In this document: one piece after another, positions 52,813 through 62,426 of the stretch
How the letters are laid out: the number at the start of each line of letters is the position of its first letter
Numbering within the stretch: the stretch's first letter is position 1
Source: Rothia mucilaginosa ATCC 25296
GTDB taxonomy: Bacteria; Actinomycetota; Actinomycetes; Actinomycetales; Micrococcaceae
Direction: 5' to 3'
Assembly (NCBI RefSeq): GCF_000175615.1
Contig: NZ_ACVO01000010.1
Span: 1 to 64,000 of the forward strand
DNA length: 64,000 nucleotides
Notes under the pieces: model-generated
Seen by the model: only the letters and a program-made list of their open reading frames with translations
Told to the model about the DNA's origin: nothing
The model's database searches: none
Translations under genes and position numbers: made by a program

Positions 52813-54585
52813 ATGAAGATTGCTTTTCGTTTTGAGGCCCGCTCTGATACGGGTCTGAAACGCTCGAAGAATGATGACTCCGGCTACGGTGGTCGTTTCC
52901 TTGCTGTCGTTGCTGACGGCATGGGCGGCCACGTAGGCGGCGATGTTGCGTCGGCTACGACGGTTCTGAATCTGACTCCGCTTGATCACCCTGATTTTGA
53001 GGATGGTACTGGCGGCGTTTATCTGGCTGATGAGATTCAGAGTGCGAACCTGATTATTAATGAGCTGGCGGCGAATGACCCGCAGCTGGCGGGTATGGGT
53101 ACGACCTGTACTGCCCTGCTGATTGATGGCGATTGTATTGAGCTGGCTCATATTGGTGACTCGCGTGCGTATCGTCTGCGCCCGGGTGCTGATGGTGAGT
53201 TTGAGCAGATTTCTACTGACCATACGTTTGTGCAGCGTCTGCTCAATGAGGGTCGTATTACCCCGCAGGAGGCGGAGAACCACCCGCATAAGAACGTGAT
53301 TATGCGCGTTCTGGGTGACGTTGACGCGTCCCCTGAGCTGGAGTTGAAGACTCTGGACGCTGTTCCCGGCGAGCGCTGGGTGCTCTCTTCTGACGGTTTG
53401 GATGCTGTGGTGTCCCTATCGGAGATTGAGCAGGTGATGCGTTCTACTGATGACCTGTCTGAGATTGCTGACACTCTGATTGCGATGACTTTGGAGCGTG
53501 GCGCTCCGGATAACGTGACGGTTGTGTCCCTGCAGGTGATTGACCGTGAGGTTCTGCCGGTGGATGAGCCGGTGGGTCCTTCGAGCCTGCCTGAGTCTGC
53601 TCTGCCTGATTCGATTGTGGCGGAGCAGGAGGTCAGCACGAATACTCAGAAGCTTCCCGAGGTTGCTGCCACGGCTGAGGCTGCTGAGGCTATTTTGGGT
53701 GCGCACCATGATGAGGACTCTGAGGAGCCTCATCGTCGGTCGTTGCGCCGTTTCCGTCGTGCTCGTGACTTCTCTGGAACCCTGTTGCACAGTGGTTCTG
53801 GGGCGGTGCGTCACCATATCGGTACGTACGATAACGCCGTGGATGCGGCTCTTACGAATGCTGCGATCTTGCGTAGCGAATTGGGTTCCCGCCCGCATCA
53901 GCTGGTTGGTGCCGCTTCGGTGGCTACTGAGACCGGCATGATTCCGGCGGTGACTTCGCGTACCCTGGAGCATCGTGCGACGGTGGCTCAGCGTGTGCCT
54001 TTGAAGGTTGAGTCTGATGAGGCGACCTTGCCGGCTGAGCTGGAGGAGCTGATCGCTGAGGATACTGTTGAGCGTTCGCGTCCGCGGTCGTGGTCGATTC
54101 GCCTGTTCATTACTCTGCTGGTTGCGGCTATTGTGACGCTGGCTGCGTGGACTGGTCTGCGCTATGTGGAGCGTAGCTACTATGTGGGTGAGAGTGACGG
54201 CACGGTTGCGGTGTACAACGGTATTCCGCATGCGTTGGGTCCGATTCGTCTTTCTTACGTGGTGGAGAATACCGATATTCCTACGAGTGAGCTGAGCGAT
54301 CATACTCGTTCTTTGTTGCGTAATGCGATTACGGCGAAGGACCTGGATGATGCGCACCAGATTGTGACTCGTTTGAAGACTCAGGCAGATCAGTCTCGTG
54401 AGAAGGCGGAGCAGGCCGCTGCGTCTGCTTCCGCTTCTGCCTCGGCATCTGCTTCCCCAAGTGCTGAGGCGCCCGCTACGGCTCCAAGCTCTGAGGCTCC
54501 GAGTTCTGACTCGGCGTCCCCGGCTCCTGAGCTGGCTACGGTTTCCTCCGCGCCTGTGGCAGAGGGCGGTGAGAACAATGGCTAA
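52813..54585 (+). CDS. pstP: PP2C-type Ser/Thr phosphatase PstP
   Basis: A 590-residue protein. The catalytic domain (1-240) has the Mn-binding motifs 'SDTGLKRSKNDD', 'VADGMGGHVGGDVAS', 'LAHIGDSRAYRL' and 'SSDGLDAVV'. It is followed by a variable ~200-residue segment, a membrane helix around residue 440 ('LFITLLVAAIVTLAAWTGL') and an extracytoplasmic region ending in a Ser/Ala/Pro-rich tail. It removes the phosphates added by PknA and PknB. The start is 3 nt after fhaB, and the stop overlaps rodA by 8 nt. Confidence 0.95.
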   Translation: MKIAFRFEARSDTGLKRSKNDDSGYGGRFLAVVADGMGGHVGGDVASATTVLNLTPLDHPDFEDGTGGVYLADEIQSANLIINELAANDPQLAGMGTTCTALLIDGDCIELAHIGDSRAYRLRPGADGEFEQISTDHTFVQRLLNEGRITPQEAENHPHKNVIMRVLGDVDASPELELKTLDAVPGERWVLSSDGLDAVVSLSEIEQVMRSTDDLSEIADTLIAMTLERGAPDNVTVVSLQVIDREVLPVDEPVGPSSLPESALPDSIVAEQEVSTNTQKLPEVAATAEAAEAILGAHHDEDSEEPHRRSLRRFRRARDFSGTLLHSGSGAVRHHIGTYDNAVDAALTNAAILRSELGSRPHQLVGAASVATETGMIPAVTSRTLEHRATVAQRVPLKVESDEATLPAELEELIAEDTVERSRPRSWSIRLFITLLVAAIVTLAAWTGLRYVERSYYVGESDGTVAVYNGIPHALGPIRLSYVVENTDIPTSELSDHTRSLLRNAITAKDLDDAHQIVTRLKTQADQSREKAEQAAASASASASASASPSAEAPATAPSSEAPSSDSASPAPELATVSSAPVAEGGENNG

Positions 54586-56038
54586 GTTCTCGTTCCGTCG
54601 TGAGTCGGATGCGCCTCGTGCACGCCGTTTCACGGAGCTTTTCCTGCTGGTTTTGGCGGTAGGTATCAGCTCGTTCGGCATGTACCTGATTGATCCGGAG
54701 CATGCTTTTGATACGTCGAAGAGCCAGTGGCTGCCGTGCACGGTGGTGCTGGGTGCTGGTGCTCTTCTGATTCACCTGGTCATGCAGTTCCGCGCCCGTT
54801 ATGCTGATCCGTTTATTCTGCCGCTGGTGGTGGCTCTGAACGGTATTGGTTTGACCATGATTTATCGTCTGGACCCGCAGATTGCGGCTCCGGTGGGTGA
54901 TGGTCAGCTGATGTGGACCGGCGTGTCTATGGTGCTGTGCGCGATTATCGTGTTCGTGCTCAGGGATTATCGTCTGCTGCGTAAGGTCACGTACACCTCT
55001 CTGGTGCTGTCGATGATTCTGCTCATCATGCCGCTGGTTCCGGGTCTGGGTATGGAACTCAATGGTGCTCGTATTTGGATTCATATCGGTAACCGCACGT
55101 TCCAGCCGGGTGAGGTCGCGAAGATTACTTTGGCGATTTTCTTCGCCGGCTATTTGGCGACGCACCGTGACCTGATTCTGGTGGCTGGCCGCCGCATCGG
55201 CCCTATCAATCTGCCGCGTCTGCGTGATTTGGCGCCGGTGTTCTTGGCGTGGATTGTGAGCCTGGGTGTTCTGGTGTTCCAGAAGGACCTTGGTTCGGCA
55301 ATTATGTTCTTTGGCCTGTTCATGGCGATGCTGTACCTGTCGACCGGCCGTATTTCGTGGCTGGTGGTTGCGGGTATCGGCATGGCTGTGGGTGGCTATT
55401 TCGCGTACCACTATGTCTCGCACGTGCACGCCCGTATTTATGCGTGGGTGCATGCTTTTGATCCGGAGATTTACCAGGCGTCTCCTGGCGGTTCGGGTCA
55501 GATTCTGCAGGGCGTTTTCGGTCTGGCTTACGGCGGTCTTTTTGGCCGCGGTTGGGGCCAGGGCCGCGCGAACCTCGTCCCGTACGCTAATTCGGACATG
55601 ATTATTTCCTCGTTGGGTGAGGAGCTTGGCCTGGTGGGTCTGGGCGCGATCCTGATGATGTTCATGCTTCTGGTTTCGCGCGGTTACCGTGCGGCGTTGG
55701 GTACTCGTGACGGTTTCGGCAAGCTGTTGGCTGCCGGCCTGTCTACGGTCATGGTTTTGCAGCTGTTCGTGGTGATTGGCGGCGTGACTCGTTTGATTCC
55801 GCTGACTGGTCTGACGACTCCTTTCATGTCTGCCGGTGGCTCCTCGTTGGTGGCTAACTGGATTATTGTGGCGCTGTGGTTGTCTATTTCTCATAGTGCC
55901 CGCGCACCTCACCTGGTGGCTGGTTATGATGCGCCGCAGGGTATTGACCATGCGGACACTAGCTACGAGCCGGAGGGTGCTACTAGCGTTCTGGCGCGTA
56001 TTACGGCTAAGGATTCTGGAGGTGAGAAGAATGGATAG
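54578..56038 (+). CDS. rodA: SEDS-family glycan polymerase RodA/FtsW
   Basis: A 486-residue membrane protein with about 10-12 helices and the SEDS motifs 'VFQKDLGSAIMFFGLFMAMLYLSTGR', 'GLFGRGWGQG', 'SDMIISSLGEELG' and 'PLTGLTTPFMSAGGSS'. It polymerises lipid II into peptidoglycan strands together with the penicillin-binding protein encoded next. The ATG at 54578 (overlapping pstP) is preferred over an upstream Arg/Leu-rich extension that shadows the pstP tail. Position in the operon favours RodA over FtsW. Confidence 0.94.
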   Translation: MAKFSFRRESDAPRARRFTELFLLVLAVGISSFGMYLIDPEHAFDTSKSQWLPCTVVLGAGALLIHLVMQFRARYADPFILPLVVALNGIGLTMIYRLDPQIAAPVGDGQLMWTGVSMVLCAIIVFVLRDYRLLRKVTYTSLVLSMILLIMPLVPGLGMELNGARIWIHIGNRTFQPGEVAKITLAIFFAGYLATHRDLILVAGRRIGPINLPRLRDLAPVFLAWIVSLGVLVFQKDLGSAIMFFGLFMAMLYLSTGRISWLVVAGIGMAVGGYFAYHYVSHVHARIYAWVHAFDPEIYQASPGGSGQILQGVFGLAYGGLFGRGWGQGRANLVPYANSDMIISSLGEELGLVGLGAILMMFMLLVSRGYRAALGTRDGFGKLLAAGLSTVMVLQLFVVIGGVTRLIPLTGLTTPFMSAGGSSLVANWIIVALWLSISHSARAPHLVAGYDAPQGIDHADTSYEPEGATSVLARITAKDSGGEKNG

Positions 56039-57470
56039 GGCTATTCGCCGCATGTGGATGTCTGCCGCGTGCGTGTTTGTCCTGCTGATGGGTACCCTCA
56101 GCTATATTCAGTTCTTCGATTCGAAGACGCTGATGAATAATCAGTGGAATTCTCGAGCGCTCTACGACAATTACGGTTCGGCACGTGGTTCGATTGTGGT
56201 TGACGGTACGGAGATTGCTTCGTCGGTGAAGTCCGATGATGAGTACAACTACCAGCGTGTGTATAACCACCCGCTCAAGTATGCGGCTCTGACGGGTTAT
56301 TTCTCCACGATTTATGGCGCGACCGGTCTGGAGGCTGCACTCGATAAGGAGCTTGCGGGCACGAGCGATAGCCAGTTCTACGACCGTGTGGCGCAGCTGT
56401 TCAGTGGTTCTTCCGCGCAGGGCGCTAGCGTGGAGCTGACGATTAATTCGAAGCTTCAGGATATTGCCTACAACGCGTTGCAGGGCCGTAAGGGTGCTGT
56501 GGTGGCGTTGAACCCGAAGACCGGTGAGATTCTGGCGATGGCTTCTTCGCCGTCCTATGATCCGAATCTTCTGTCGTCTCATACGAGCTCTTCGGTGTTG
56601 GCGAATTACCAGGCGCTGACTTCTGACGAGGACAGTCCCCTGTTTAACCGTGCGATTGCGGGTAACACCTATTCGCCGGGTTCGACCTTCAAGATTATTG
56701 ATGCGGTGGCGGCGCTGGAGTCCGGCAAGTACAACGCATCTTCGGTCATTGCGAACCCCGCGCAGTTGCCGCTGCCGGGCACGAACATCAGCCTGCCGAA
56801 CTATACGGGCGGTCAGTGTTCGACCCGCACTCAGGCGACGATTGAGTGGGCTTTGGCTCAGTCCTGTAATACGCCGTTTGCGCAGATTGCGATGGATTTG
56901 GGTCAGGAGCGTATCGCGAAGACCGCTGAGAATTTTGGTTACGGCCAGGATTTGAAGATTCCTTTGACGGTTTCTAAGTCGTCTTTCCCGTCGAATCTGA
57001 CGCAGAGCCAGTTGGCTCAGTCGGCGATTGGTCAGTACGACGTGAAGACCACTCCGCTGCAGGTGGCGATGACTTCTGCGGCGATTGCGAATGGCGGCGT
57101 GCAGATGAAGCCGAACCTGATTCGTTCGGTGAAGACCAGCAACCTGAGCACTTTGCAGGAGTTCTCTCCTGAGAAGCTGCGTACGTCCACTAGCCCTGAA
57201 ATTGCCAACCAGGTGAAGCAGTGGATGGTGAATGCGGTTGATAATGGTATTGCACGTAATGCTGGTGTCTCCGGTGTGAAGGTGGCGGGTAAGACCGGTA
57301 CCGCGGAGACCACGGCAGGTTTGAATAATTCTTGGTTTACCGGTTTCGCGCCGGCTGATGATCCTCAGATTGCGATTGCTGTGGTTTATGAGGATATTGA
57401 TGTGGCGACCGGTGCCCAGTTGGCAACCAGTACTAGTAAGCAACTCTTTGAGGCGGTGTTGAACAAGTGA
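56031..57470 (+). CDS. pbpA: Class B penicillin-binding protein PbpA
   Basis: A 479-residue transpeptidase with an N-terminal membrane helix ('[21 protein letters not shown]'), a dimerisation domain, and the transpeptidase motifs STFK (in '[11 protein letters not shown]'), SCN (in 'LAQSCNTPF') and KTGTAE. It cross-links the strands made by RodA outside the membrane. GGAGGTGA precedes the ATG at 56031, which overlaps rodA by 8 nt. In mycobacteria PbpA is a PknB substrate needed for cell division and length control. Confidence 0.95.
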   Translation: MDRAIRRMWMSAACVFVLLMGTLSYIQFFDSKTLMNNQWNSRALYDNYGSARGSIVVDGTEIASSVKSDDEYNYQRVYNHPLKYAALTGYFSTIYGATGLEAALDKELAGTSDSQFYDRVAQLFSGSSAQGASVELTINSKLQDIAYNALQGRKGAVVALNPKTGEILAMASSPSYDPNLLSSHTSSSVLANYQALTSDEDSPLFNRAIAGNTYSPGSTFKIIDAVAALESGKYNASSVIANPAQLPLPGTNISLPNYTGGQCSTRTQATIEWALAQSCNTPFAQIAMDLGQERIAKTAENFGYGQDLKIPLTVSKSSFPSNLTQSQLAQSAIGQYDVKTTPLQVAMTSAAIANGGVQMKPNLIRSVKTSNLSTLQEFSPEKLRTSTSPEIANQVKQWMVNAVDNGIARNAGVSGVKVAGKTGTAETTAGLNNSWFTGFAPADDPQIAIAVVYEDIDVATGAQLATSTSKQLFEAVLNK

Positions 57471-59224
57471 GGCCTGCGGCTGATATCACTTTGGGCGGGC
57501 GCTACACCCTAACCGAACGTATCGCAATTGGCGGTATGGGCGAGGTGTGGAAAGCTCGCGACAAGGTGCTTGGGCGCATCGTTGCGGTCAAGATCCTCAA
57601 GGAGGAGTACACCGGTGACCCGGGCTTCTTGGAGCGTTTCCGCGCTGAGGCCCGTAATACGGCGCTGTTGAACCACCCCGGCGTAGCGAATGTTTTCGAC
57701 TACGGTGAGGAGGACAACTCCGCGTACCTGGTCATGGAACTGGTGCCGGGTAATCCGCTTTCGAGCATCATCGAGCATGAGACTACCCTGCCGCCGGACC
57801 GTATTCTGAATTTCATTGCTCAGACGGCTCGTGCGTTGGCTGCGGCTCATTCGCAGGGTCTGGTGCATCGTGACGTGAAGCCGGGTAACCTCATCATCAC
57901 TCCGGATGACCGTGTGAAGGTGACCGATTTCGGTATTGCTCGTCTGGCTAACCAGGTGCCGTTGACGGCTACCGGCCAGGTGATGGGTACCGCCCAGTAC
58001 CTGGCGCCGGAGCAGGCGACCGGTCAGGCGGCTACCGCCTCGTCGGATATGTACTCGTTGGGCATTATTGGTTATGAGTGCCTGGTGGGTCGTCGTCCGT
58101 TTACGGGTGAGTCGCAGATTGCGATTGCGTTGGCTCAGGTGAATGATCCGCCGCCGCCGCTTCCGGAGACTATTCCGGCTCCTGCTCGTGCGCTGATTAT
58201 GTGCCTGCTGGCTAAGGACCCGGCTCAGCGTCCTAAGGATGCGACCGCTCTGGCGTCTGCGGTGGATGCGATTCGTCGCCGCGATCTGAAGGCAGCGGTG
58301 AAGGCTGTTCCTCCGCTGGCGCAGTTCTTGGCTGAGGAGAATGCTGACGACGCTACTGTCGCGATGACCGCTATGGATGTTGCGGCTGAGCCGATTAGTG
58401 CTTCTGCTACTCCGCGTTTCGGTTCTGGTGGTCGTTTCTCGCCGGAGCCGACGACGGCGCCGATTCCTCGCACGAGTGAGCAGACGATGCGTCCTGTATC
58501 GGGTCGCGTGAAGGCTACTCCTGCTCCTGCAGCGAAGCGTGGCTCGAACGTGTGGATGTGGGTTGCTCTGCTTCTGGCAATCGTGCTGATTGCCGGCGGT
58601 ATTTGGACGGTCCTTTCCTCTAATAATGGTGGCGATTCGTCTGATCCGGCTCCGAGCGCTTCTTCGTCTGTTGCTCCGACGAACACGGGTACCGTTTCGA
58701 CGGTGGAGCCGGCTGAGTCTGCTTCTGCCCGTGCCGCTAAGCAGAAGGTGACCGTCAACGCGATTAACTATGAGGGTCGCGAGCTGCAGGATGCGGTGAA
58801 CGAGCTGAAGAACCTTGGCTTGTCCCCCAAGACTGAGGGTGTTGAGTCGACTCAGCCGGAGAACACGGTGATTTCGGTTTCTCCGACGGGTACTTTGGAG
58901 CAGGGTAATAGCGTGACTGTTCGCTATTCGACCGGTCCGAAGTCGGTGACTTTGCCGTCGAACCTTGAGGGTAAGAATGTTGATGAGGCGTCGAAGGCTG
59001 TTGCCGCTCTGGGTGTGAACGTTTCTCTGCATTATGAGAATTCGGACACGGCGGCCCCCGGTACGGTGCTTCGTACTACCCCCTCATCTGGCACCAAGGT
59101 CACGGTTGGTAGTAATGTAGACATGTATGTGGCCTCTTCCAGTTCGGGTAGGGGTTCGAGTGCGAGCGCTTCTGCTGCACCGTCTGCGTCGGCTTCTGCT
59201 TCCGCTTCCGCGTCGGCGCGTTAG
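57467..59224 (+). CDS. pknA: Ser/Thr protein kinase PknA with PASTA repeats
   Basis: A 585-residue kinase, GTG start overlapping the pbpA stop. Kinase domain: glycine loop '[12 protein letters not shown]', Lys in 'VAVKIL', '[12 protein letters not shown]' and 'DFGIARL', activation loop '[15 protein letters not shown]'. A juxtamembrane linker and a helix ('[22 protein letters not shown]', about residue 365-385) follow. The extracytoplasmic part has two PASTA-like units ('[25 protein letters not shown]...' and '[24 protein letters not shown]...'). Mycobacterial PknA lacks PASTA domains, so this is notable. The tail is Ser/Ala low complexity. Confidence 0.94.
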   Translation: MRPAADITLGGRYTLTERIAIGGMGEVWKARDKVLGRIVAVKILKEEYTGDPGFLERFRAEARNTALLNHPGVANVFDYGEEDNSAYLVMELVPGNPLSSIIEHETTLPPDRILNFIAQTARALAAAHSQGLVHRDVKPGNLIITPDDRVKVTDFGIARLANQVPLTATGQVMGTAQYLAPEQATGQAATASSDMYSLGIIGYECLVGRRPFTGESQIAIALAQVNDPPPPLPETIPAPARALIMCLLAKDPAQRPKDATALASAVDAIRRRDLKAAVKAVPPLAQFLAEENADDATVAMTAMDVAAEPISASATPRFGSGGRFSPEPTTAPIPRTSEQTMRPVSGRVKATPAPAAKRGSNVWMWVALLLAIVLIAGGIWTVLSSNNGGDSSDPAPSASSSVAPTNTGTVSTVEPAESASARAAKQKVTVNAINYEGRELQDAVNELKNLGLSPKTEGVESTQPENTVISVSPTGTLEQGNSVTVRYSTGPKSVTLPSNLEGKNVDEASKAVAALGVNVSLHYENSDTAAPGTVLRTTPSSGTKVTVGSNVDMYVASSSSGRGSSASASAAPSASASASASASAR

Positions 59225-59271
59225 CCCCTACATTTTGATTTAGTTTTAGTCTTAGTAATCCAGGAGAACTT

Positions 59272-61401
59272 ATGGACCTGTCGGTTCCCGACACGGTTGA
59301 TAACCGTTACAAGGTACTCGAGGTAATCGGTACCGGTGCGATGGCAACCGTTTATGCTGCTGAGGATACTCGCCTCGGCCGCAAGGTTGCGCTTAAGATT
59401 CTGCGCCCGGAGCAGGCCCAGGACGATACGTTCCGCGCACGCTTTAAGCGTGAGGCGGAGGCTGTGGCGTCTCTGAACAATCCTGCGATTGTTGCTGTCT
59501 ATGACACCGGTTCGTATAACCCCTCACAGGATGGCAAGGAGTCTGATTCTTCGGAAGAGGGCACCGCTATTCCTTATATCGTGATGGAGTACGTGGAGGG
59601 TCATACTCTGCGTTCCATTCTGTCCCGTGGCGGCCACCTGCCGGTCCGTGATGCTTTGGGTTATTCCGAGCAGCTGCTGGGTGCTTTGCAGTACAGCCAT
59701 TCGATGGGCATTATTCACCGCGATATTAAGCCGGCGAATATTATGGTGCTGGACCGTACCAGTGAGGATATCGCTAAGGGTCAGCCCGGCCAGATTAAGG
59801 TCATGGATTTCGGTATTTCCCGTGCCATTGAGGAAGCTGGCGAGGCGCTGACCAAGGCTAATGTGGTGATGGGTAGCGCACGCTACATGTCCCCTGAGCA
59901 GGTGAGCGGCAAGGATGTTGACGCCCGTAGCGATCTGTACTCTGCTGCTTGCGTGATTTACGAGATGATCGCTGGTCGTTCTCCGTTCGATGCTGAGTCG
60001 AATGTTGATCTGGCGGCTAAGCACCTCTCTGACATTCCTGAGCCTCCGAGCAAGTTCACCCCGCTTGAGGTTCCTGCTGGTCTGGATGCTGTGATTCTGA
60101 AGGGTCTGGCGAAGAACCCGGATGAGCGTTATCAGAGCGCGGCTGAGTTCGCTCAGGCTCTGGTGTCGGTTGTTCGCCCGGGTGAAGAGACCGTGGTTCA
60201 GGATGCAGCGATGACTACTGCGTTTGTGCCTTCGGCGACTACCGCTTCTCTGGGTGAGGATTACGCCCCGTACACCACCTCGATTACTGAGGCTTCGGTG
60301 GAGGACGGCGGCCTTAACGGTTTCTTCGAGTATGAAGACGATGAGGAGCTGTACGACGATGAGGAGTACGCGGAGTACGATGAGTCTTCGCCGCGTAAGC
60401 GTGCGTGGGTTCGCTTCCTCGTGGGCACTTTGATTGCTGCTCTGCTGGTTTTCAGCGTCGGCTCGGTTCTGTACTATCAGAACAAGCTCAATGAGGTTCC
60501 GCAGGTTTCGGTTCCGGCTGTGGTGAATGTTTCCCGCGATGATGCCGATAACCAGCTGCGTAACCTGGGCTTCGTGCTGGATTACCGTACGGCTTACTCT
60601 GACAACATCAAGAAGGGCGACGTGATTAGCGTTGAGCCTGGTGTTGGTTCGAAGGTTAACAAGGGTTCGACCGTGACTGTGACCGTTTCGAGCGGTCCGG
60701 AGAAGGTCAAGCTGCCGGATAACCTGCAGGGTCAGAGTGAGGCGTATGTCCGTAACGCTCTGAAGGACCTGGGTCTGGTAGATGGTCGCGTATCCACCGT
60801 GGAGAGCGCTTCCGTTCCTGCGGGTATGGTTGTGGAGCTGTCCCCGGAGAAGGGCTCGACCGATGATAAGGGCGCTCAGACCGTTGAGGCTGGTAGCACC
60901 GTGAACATTGTCCTGTCTTCCGGTAAGGTGAAGGTCCCCTCGCTGGTGGGTCTGACTAAGGATCAGGCGATTGCTGCTCTGACCGCTCAGGATGTTCTGC
61001 TGAACACCAACATCGAGACTGTTCAGACTAACGAGCGTCCTGCGGGCACTGTGCTTTCGCAGAGCTCTGCGGCGGGTACTCTGGTGGCTCAGAACAGCAC
61101 TGTGACGATCCGTGTGGCTGCTACTCCGACTCAGACGACCGCTCCGACTACTGCGGCTACTCAGCCTGCGGCAACGACCGGTAACCAGAACCAGCAGCGT
61201 TCTACCGCGGCTAACCAGCAGGCTACTCAGCCTGCGGCAACGACCGGTAACCAGAACGCTACTACTAGTAACCAGAACCAGCAGCGTTCTACCGCTACGG
61301 CTACTCCGGCACCGGCTGCGTCCGCTACTGCGGGTACCCGTACGATTCAGGGTACTAACGCGAATACCAATGCGAACAACGCAAACGCTAACGCCCGCTA
61401 A
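59272..61401 (+). CDS. pknB: Ser/Thr protein kinase PknB with PASTA repeats
   Basis: A 709-residue kinase. Kinase domain 1-290: 'IGTGAMATVYAAED', 'HRDIKPANIMVLD', 'DFGISRAI', 'MGSARYMSPEQ'. It has a ~30-residue insertion after 'AVYDTGSYNPSQDGKE'. A membrane helix lies near residues 380-400, then three PASTA units ('QVSVPAVVNVSRDDADNQLRNLGF', 'VKLPDNLQGQSEAYVRNALKDLGL', 'VKVPSLVGLTKDQAIAALTAQDV') that sense peptidoglycan fragments. The last ~95 residues are Gln/Asn/Thr/Ala low complexity with internal repeats. RBS CAGGAGA. It is the last gene of the operon, before a strong terminator. Confidence 0.95.
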   Translation: MDLSVPDTVDNRYKVLEVIGTGAMATVYAAEDTRLGRKVALKILRPEQAQDDTFRARFKREAEAVASLNNPAIVAVYDTGSYNPSQDGKESDSSEEGTAIPYIVMEYVEGHTLRSILSRGGHLPVRDALGYSEQLLGALQYSHSMGIIHRDIKPANIMVLDRTSEDIAKGQPGQIKVMDFGISRAIEEAGEALTKANVVMGSARYMSPEQVSGKDVDARSDLYSAACVIYEMIAGRSPFDAESNVDLAAKHLSDIPEPPSKFTPLEVPAGLDAVILKGLAKNPDERYQSAAEFAQALVSVVRPGEETVVQDAAMTTAFVPSATTASLGEDYAPYTTSITEASVEDGGLNGFFEYEDDEELYDDEEYAEYDESSPRKRAWVRFLVGTLIAALLVFSVGSVLYYQNKLNEVPQVSVPAVVNVSRDDADNQLRNLGFVLDYRTAYSDNIKKGDVISVEPGVGSKVNKGSTVTVTVSSGPEKVKLPDNLQGQSEAYVRNALKDLGLVDGRVSTVESASVPAGMVVELSPEKGSTDDKGAQTVEAGSTVNIVLSSGKVKVPSLVGLTKDQAIAALTAQDVLLNTNIETVQTNERPAGTVLSQSSAAGTLVAQNSTVTIRVAATPTQTTAPTTAATQPAATTGNQNQQRSTAANQQATQPAATTGNQNATTSNQNQQRSTATATPAPAASATAGTRTIQGTNANTNANNANANAR
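61155..61257 (+). repeat. Tandem-like coding repeat in the pknB tail
   Basis: A 37-bp unit encoding ATQPAATTGNQN occurs at 61155-61191 and 61221-61257, and NQNQQRST is repeated near 61187 and 61274. It is a site for slippage or recombination that would change tail length. Confidence 0.75.
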
Positions 61402-61419
61402 GGGGTTCTAGCGGCTAGC

Positions 61420-61468
61420 AAAAAGGGGCGGCGCTCTACACCATTGGGTGTGGGGCGCCGCCCCTTTT
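61420..61468. terminator. Terminator after pknB
   Basis: AAAAGGGGCGGCGC and GCGCCGCCCCTTTT with an inner TACACC/GGTGT; perfect long stem. Confidence 0.9.
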
Positions 61469-61509
61469 CGCGTATCTGGGCTTGCTCGTAGCTAGGGGTC
61501 CAGATATAG

Positions 61510-61565
61510 CTATCGCCTCCAGTTTCCCTGTAGCATGCCTGCTACGGGGCTTCTGGAGGCGATAT
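61510..61565. terminator. Second long hairpin, probably terminator of the minus-strand operon
   Basis: TATCGCCTCCAG pairs with CTGGAGGCGATA, and CCCTGTAGCA with TGCTACGGGG inside. It lies 32 bp after the end of the minus-strand amidotransferase gene. No clear T-run. Confidence 0.6.
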
Positions 61566-61597
61566 AAGCCATCGATGGCGACCCAAGCTAAAAGTTA

Positions 61598-62230
61598 CTA
61601 AGCCATGAGGGGTGAGAGGCTCTTAGAGCGCTCTGCGGCTCCCTGCAGGCCGGTTTCTTCGAGCCAGTTGCCGAGCATGAGGTATCCGCTTTCGGTCAGG
61701 ACCGACTCGGGGTGGAACTGCACGCCGTGCATGGGGGCTTCGCGGTGGCGCAGACCCATGATGATGCCGTTGTCGGTGGTGGAGGTGGTTTCCAGGACCT
61801 CGGGCATGGTTTCGGGTACGACTGCCAGGGAGTGGTAGCGGGTCGCGGTGAAGGGGCTGGGCACGTCCTTGAACACGGAGACGTTCTCGTGCACGAGGCG
61901 GGAGGTCTTGCCGTGCATGAGTTCGGGGGCGTGGGTGACGGTGCCGCCGAATGCTTCTGCAATGGCCTGGTGGCCGAGGCATACGCCCAGTAGCGGCTTC
62001 TTCGCTTCGGCAGCCCAGCGGATGGTGTCAATGATGACGCCAGCTTCTGCGGGGGCGCCGGGGCCGGGAGAGACGAGCACGCCGTCGTGTTCTTCGGCGA
62101 GCTTGATGACGGCGTCGAGTTCGTATTCGTCGTTACGGATGACGGTGGTTTCAGCGCCGAGCTGCTGGATGTAGCCGACGAGGGTGAAGACGAAGCTGTC
62201 GTAGTTGTCGATGACAAGGATGCGGGTCAT
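61598..62230 (-). CDS. pabA: Glutamine amidotransferase, TrpG/PabA type
   Basis: A 210-residue class I amidotransferase. The nucleophile Cys is in 'GVCLGHQAIAEAFGG', and His and Glu in 'VQFHPESVLTESG' complete the triad. It releases ammonia from glutamine for an anthranilate or aminodeoxychorismate synthase; the large subunit is not nearby, so TrpG and PabA cannot be told apart. Its place beside pknB and crgA matches the mycobacterial order, where it is annotated trpG. RBS AAGGACG. It is the last gene of a minus-strand operon with the small membrane protein and sortase. Confidence 0.92.
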   Translation of the reverse strand: MTRILVIDNYDSFVFTLVGYIQQLGAETTVIRNDEYELDAVIKLAEEHDGVLVSPGPGAPAEAGVIIDTIRWAAEAKKPLLGVCLGHQAIAEAFGGTVTHAPELMHGKTSRLVHENVSVFKDVPSPFTATRYHSLAVVPETMPEVLETTSTTDNGIIMGLRHREAPMHGVQFHPESVLTESGYLMLGNWLEETGLQGAAERSKSLSPLMA

Positions 62231-62245
62231 GGCACGTCCTTAGCG

Positions 62246-62407
62246 CTAATGGTTGATGGTGACGTTCAGGTTGAAGGGGCCGTACTCTGCGAAGTGGGGG
62301 AAGACGAATTCCATGAGCAGGTAGACTACGGCGAGTATCAGCGCGATGGCGATGATGATACGAACCCACAGGGGGCCGGGGAGGTGGCGGAAAATCCATG
62401 CGTACAT
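62246..62407 (-). CDS. Small membrane protein (53 residues) between sortase and amidotransferase
   Basis: Reading the minus strand from ATG at 62407 gives MYAWIFRHLPGPLWVR, a membrane helix 'IIIAIALILAVVYLLMEFVF', and a short exported tail 'FAEYGPFNLNVTINH', then TAG. GAGAGGAAAAGC precedes the start. It fills the gap between the sortase (19 bp away) and amidotransferase (15 bp away) genes, so it is almost certainly translated from the same operon. It may assist the sortase or the septal machinery; function unknown. Confidence 0.8.
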   Translation of the reverse strand: MYAWIFRHLPGPLWVRIIIAIALILAVVYLLMEFVFPHFAEYGPFNLNVTINH

Positions 62408-62426
62408 CTTGCTTTTCCTCTCTGAT

